Source: an uncultured Paracoccaceae bacterium
GTDB lineage: Bacteria; Pseudomonadota; Alphaproteobacteria; Rhodobacterales; Rhodobacteraceae
Direction of reading: 5' to 3'
DNA length: 64,000 nucleotides
Assembly: GCA_937864535.1 (NCBI GenBank)
Contig: CALMJS010000020.1
Location: 124,001-188,000 of the forward strand
The notes below the pieces were generated by a model. It ran no database searches. It was not told the origin of the DNA and saw nothing but the letters and a program-made list of their open reading frames with translations. Shown in pieces: positions 63,215 through 64,000 of this stretch (the stretch's first letter is position 1; each line of letters begins with the position of its first letter). Made by a program: the position numbers and the translations under genes.

Positions 63215-63770
63215 TGTGATGGCCCGTTTTGATCGTGCGCGTCTCGGTCTGTCGGCGATTATCGCGCTGCAAGTCATCTGCGCCTTGGTGTTTATCTGGG
63301 AACTCTTGGCCTCGATCGGTGATGGATTGGTGCCGGCTATCCCGTGGGCGGCCTATGAACTGGTCCAGATCGCCGCTGCGTTCGGTTTGATCATCGGCAT
63401 CGTGTCTGCCGCTATGTTCATGCGCTATATGGCGGTTCAGGTGGATGATGCGCAGGCCCGTGTCGACCATGCCGAGTCGCGACTGCGTGCTGCCTCTGCC
63501 GCATTCTTTGACATGATGGAGGACAAGTTTTCGGAATGGGCACTGACCCCTGCCGAACGCGATGTGGCCCGCTTTGCCGTCAAGGGCATGACGACCGCCG
63601 AAATCGCCACACTGCGCAATACCTCCGAGGGGACGGTCAAGGCGCAATCCGCCGCCATCTATCGCAAGGCTGGCGTTAGCGGTCGTCCGCAGTTGATCAG
63701 CCTCTTTATCGAAGAACTGCTAGACGTCGAGGCCGAAGCCACTTCAACGGTGACTCACGCGGCGGAGTGA
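63207..63770 (+). CDS. Membrane-anchored LuxR-type regulator
   Basis: 187 residues from ATG 63207, which overlaps the previous gene by 8 bases; ATG 63219 is an alternative. Two membrane helices (about 14-36, LSAIIALQVICALVFIWELL, and 47-72, AAYELVQIAAAFGLIIGIVS) are followed by a short coil and a C-terminal GerE/LuxR helix-turn-helix (LTPAERDVARFAVKGMTTAE, GTVKAQSAAIYRKAGV). No receiver or ligand domain is seen, so it probably reads a membrane signal directly. Coupling to the PepSY genes suggests it senses or controls them. Its 3' end overlaps the DUF2237 gene by 16 bases. Confidence 0.85.
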   Translation: MINVMARFDRARLGLSAIIALQVICALVFIWELLASIGDGLVPAIPWAAYELVQIAAAFGLIIGIVSAAMFMRYMAVQVDDAQARVDHAESRLRAASAAFFDMMEDKFSEWALTPAERDVARFAVKGMTTAEIATLRNTSEGTVKAQSAAIYRKAGVSGRPQLISLFIEELLDVEAEATSTVTHAAE

Positions 63771-64000
63771 GCCTCTAGAACTGCCAAAGGCACGATTTCG
63801 AGTGCCTTTTGGTGGGTTGCCCTCAGGTTCACCTGCGGAGGGAACCCTTCTTCGACGGCCTGCATGAACCGTCCGGCACACAGGCACCAGCGATCACCGG
63901 GTTTGAGACCGGGGAAATCATACTGCGGCATCGGCGTTGACAGGTCGTTGCCGAGGTATTTGGAAAACGCCAGAAATTCCGCCGTCATCACGGCGCAGAC
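63755..64000 (-). CDS. DUF2237 family protein, 5' end cut off by the window
   Basis: The frame enters from the right edge and ends at 63755. The visible 81 residues read VCAVMTAEFLAFSKYLGNDL, then GLKPGDRWCLCAGRF and a closing ALEIVPLAVLEAH, the pattern of DUF2237, a small family of unknown function with conserved Cys residues. The missing part should hold about 40 more N-terminal residues. Transcribed toward the LuxR-type gene and overlapping it by 16 bases. Confidence 0.85.
   Translation of the reverse strand, partial: VCAVMTAEFLAFSKYLGNDLSTPMPQYDFPGLKPGDRWCLCAGRFMQAVEEGFPPQVNLRATHQKALEIVPLAVLEAHSAA

Noticed and set aside
1-64000. tRNA, rRNA, insertion sequences, prophage or gene transfer agent genes
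   Set aside because: No cloverleaf with CCA-type end, rRNA core sequence, transposase or phage structural motif was seen on either strand by eye; a tRNAscan or Infernal run would be needed to exclude small RNAs fully.

Overview
The window looks like a piece of chromosome from a member of the Rhodobacteraceae (Alphaproteobacteria, roseobacter-type). Supporting signs are a GC content that looks high (about 60 percent by eye), a class I lysyl-tRNA synthetase, fabA facing an Irr-type Fur-family regulator, the order phoH-ybeY-corC-lnt-metK-trmB, a SAM/SAH riboswitch in front of metK (a class known from Rhodobacterales), the order rpsA..ihfB-lapA-trpF-trpB, and an exosortase with VPLPA-CTERM substrates. 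I found no tRNA, rRNA, insertion sequence, prophage or CRISPR array. No gap between genes exceeds 300 bases.

Layout. 1-5.9 kb: a truncated pectate-lyase-fold protein, a DUF4864 protein, lysS, a TerB-like protein, and nadD-dacB. 6-29.5 kb: one large exopolysaccharide and exosortase region. It holds dTDP-L-rhamnose synthesis (rfbC, rfbB, rfbD, rfbA) with an embedded sulfotransferase, a secreted RTX protein with a glycosidase-like domain, a putative polymerase/ligase, two family 2 glycosyltransferases, a Wzx-type flippase, and a leftward operon of ATPase, Wzz-type chain-length protein and tyrosine kinase. Facing that operon are a TPR lipoprotein of the PrsT type, a short OPX export protein, an outer-membrane beta-barrel, a rhomboid protease, the exosortase-EpsI fusion XrtD and a WecG/TagA-type glycosyltransferase. 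29.7-43.9 kb: mixed metabolism and housekeeping (aldo/keto reductase, ettA, pcaD-hydrolase-pcaB, haloacid dehalogenase, M50 protease, fabI, fabB, fabA, irr, miaB), with a first VPLPA-CTERM protein at 41 kb. 44-51.4 kb: two small envelope proteins sharing a WIDPxGC module, then phoH-ybeY-corC-lnt, the riboswitch with metK, and trmB. 51.4-61.9 kb: an orphan lipoprotein, aroA, a 38-codon membrane ORF, cmk, a DoxX/HxlR/nitroreductase block, rpsA, a second VPLPA-CTERM protein, ihfB, lapA, trpF, trpB. 62-64 kb: two secreted PepSY proteins with acidic and Arg-Gly tails, a membrane-anchored LuxR-type regulator, and a truncated DUF2237 protein.

How the genes fit together. Rhamnose made by Rfb enzymes can feed the glycosyltransferases. 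The flippase, polymerase, Wzz protein and tyrosine kinase form a Wzx/Wzy-type assembly route, and the short OPX protein plus beta-barrel could be the outer-membrane exit. XrtD is expected to process proteins ending in a VPLPA signal, transmembrane helix and basic tail. Two such proteins lie in this window, 12 kb and 30 kb from the enzyme. The most novel-looking parts are the rhomboid next to the exosortase, the WIDPxGC pair, and the PepSY/acidic-tail/membrane-LuxR module at the right end. All assignments come from reading motifs; no database search was run.
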